From assembly GCA_002722515.1 (NCBI GenBank), contig PBMH01000002.1:6246-41606 (forward strand): a DNA stretch of 35,361 bases, in the 5' to 3' direction. This DNA is from Alphaproteobacteria bacterium. Lineage in GTDB: Bacteria > Pseudomonadota > Alphaproteobacteria > UBA6615. This document shows, piece after piece, positions 35,235-35,361 of the stretch. The notes beneath the pieces are model-generated. The model worked only from the letters and a program-made list of their open reading frames with translations, searched no databases and had not been told where the DNA came from. Within the stretch, counting starts at the first letter, position 1. Each line of letters opens with the position of its first letter. Both the position numbers and the translations under genes were made by a program.

Positions 35235-35297
35235 TGGCGGAGAGGGTGATATTCGAACCCACGGTACGCTTACACGCACGCCGGTTTTCAAGACCAG
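35235..35297 (-). pseudogene. 3' fragment of a tRNA-Ser (anticodon UGA)
   Basis: On the minus strand, the stretch from 35297 to 35235 has an anticodon arm CTGGT/ACCGG with loop CTTGAAA (anticodon TGA, positions 35288-35290), a variable-arm-like segment, a T-loop TTCGAAT, the 3' acceptor strand CCTCTCC, G and CCA. Upstream, where the 5' acceptor GGAGAGG and D-arm should be, the sequence is AT-rich and has no match up to the window end. The T-stem is also damaged (GTGGG against ATCAC). It looks like a tRNA 3' remnant, as left by integration into a tRNA gene, or a decayed gene copy. No integrase is visible in the window. Confidence 0.65.
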
Positions 35298-35337
35298 TGA
35301 ATAGGGTATTAACCCATTGTTTATAATTAAATAATTA

Positions 35338-35361
35338 CCACTGTTGGTCAGTGTGTTGGTC
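35338..35361. repeat. 12-bp period repeat at the window edge
   Basis: GTTGGTC occurs at 35343-35349 and 35355-35361, exactly 12 bases apart, in otherwise partly matching 12-base units. The array may continue beyond the window. Confidence 0.35.

Noticed and set aside
35235-35297. functional tRNA-Ser
   Set aside because: The 5' acceptor strand and D-arm are missing and the T-stem has mismatches, so I call it a fragment.
1-35361. CRISPR array, insertion sequence, prophage, toxin-antitoxin or secondary-metabolite cluster
   Set aside because: No regularly spaced repeats, transposase, integrase, phage structural gene, toxin-antitoxin pair or large synthase was found; nearly all the DNA is accounted for by housekeeping and metabolic genes.

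Overview
The window looks like chromosome from a free-living alphaproteobacterium, possibly Rhodospirillales-like (inference). The grounds are the gene order uvrA / ssb-gyrA-coaD-ppi, a second conserved block (DUF502 gene, recG, sdhE, mfd), an alphaproteobacterial-style UvrA zinc-finger sequence and a long acidic-tailed GyrA. No insertion sequence, phage gene cluster or CRISPR array is visible.

Layout: (1) 1-5943 is DNA maintenance: uvrA (minus, cut by the window edge), ssb, gyrA, coaD overlapping gyrA by 14 bp, and a cyclophilin. (2) 5944-7760 is a less GC-rich stretch with two orphan secreted proteins and tRNA-Lys(UUU); queA and tgt, which usually follow in this order, are not here. (3) 7777-13227 is a small-molecule catabolic island: an MFS transporter broken by an in-frame TAA, an amidohydrolase and a ketopantoate-reductase-like enzyme on the minus strand; a second, ACMSD-like amidohydrolase divergent from them; and a 3-hydroxyisobutyrate-dehydrogenase-like enzyme convergent with that. 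(4) 13534-19391 holds a DEAD-box RNA helicase with a 56-residue basic protein and a strong terminator, an MFS carrier, an Asp/Glu-racemase-family protein, a dehalogenase/epoxide-hydrolase-type enzyme, a coiled-coil protein and a tandem universal stress protein. (5) 19528-19725 has two tandem tRNA-Leu genes (GAG, CAG). (6) 20019-26836 is the DUF502-recG-sdhE-mfd block. (7) 26849-31106 has a FrnE-type DsbA protein, a double-NIPSNAP protein, an arsC-aquaporin pair, a Bax-like glucosaminidase and a YciI-like protein. (8) 31418-35084 is a cupin followed by a complete tripartite tricarboxylate transporter in the order C-A-B. (9) 35235-35297 is the 3' part of a tRNA-Ser(UGA) with no 5' half.

How the genes connect: uvrA, recG and mfd cover nucleotide excision repair, fork rescue and transcription-coupled repair, and ssb and gyrA serve replication. 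ArsC plus the aquaporin is a plausible arsenate detoxification pair, since arsenite can leave through an aquaglyceroporin. The catabolic island and the TctCAB transporter suggest scavenging of organic acids; substrates cannot be read from the sequence.

I see no convincing new defence or mobile system. The best leads are the nonsense-interrupted transporter, the truncated tRNA-Ser (possible attachment-site scar), the uncharacterised amidohydrolase/reductase cluster, the hairpin that covers the arsC ribosome-binding site, and the replaced arginine in SdhE.
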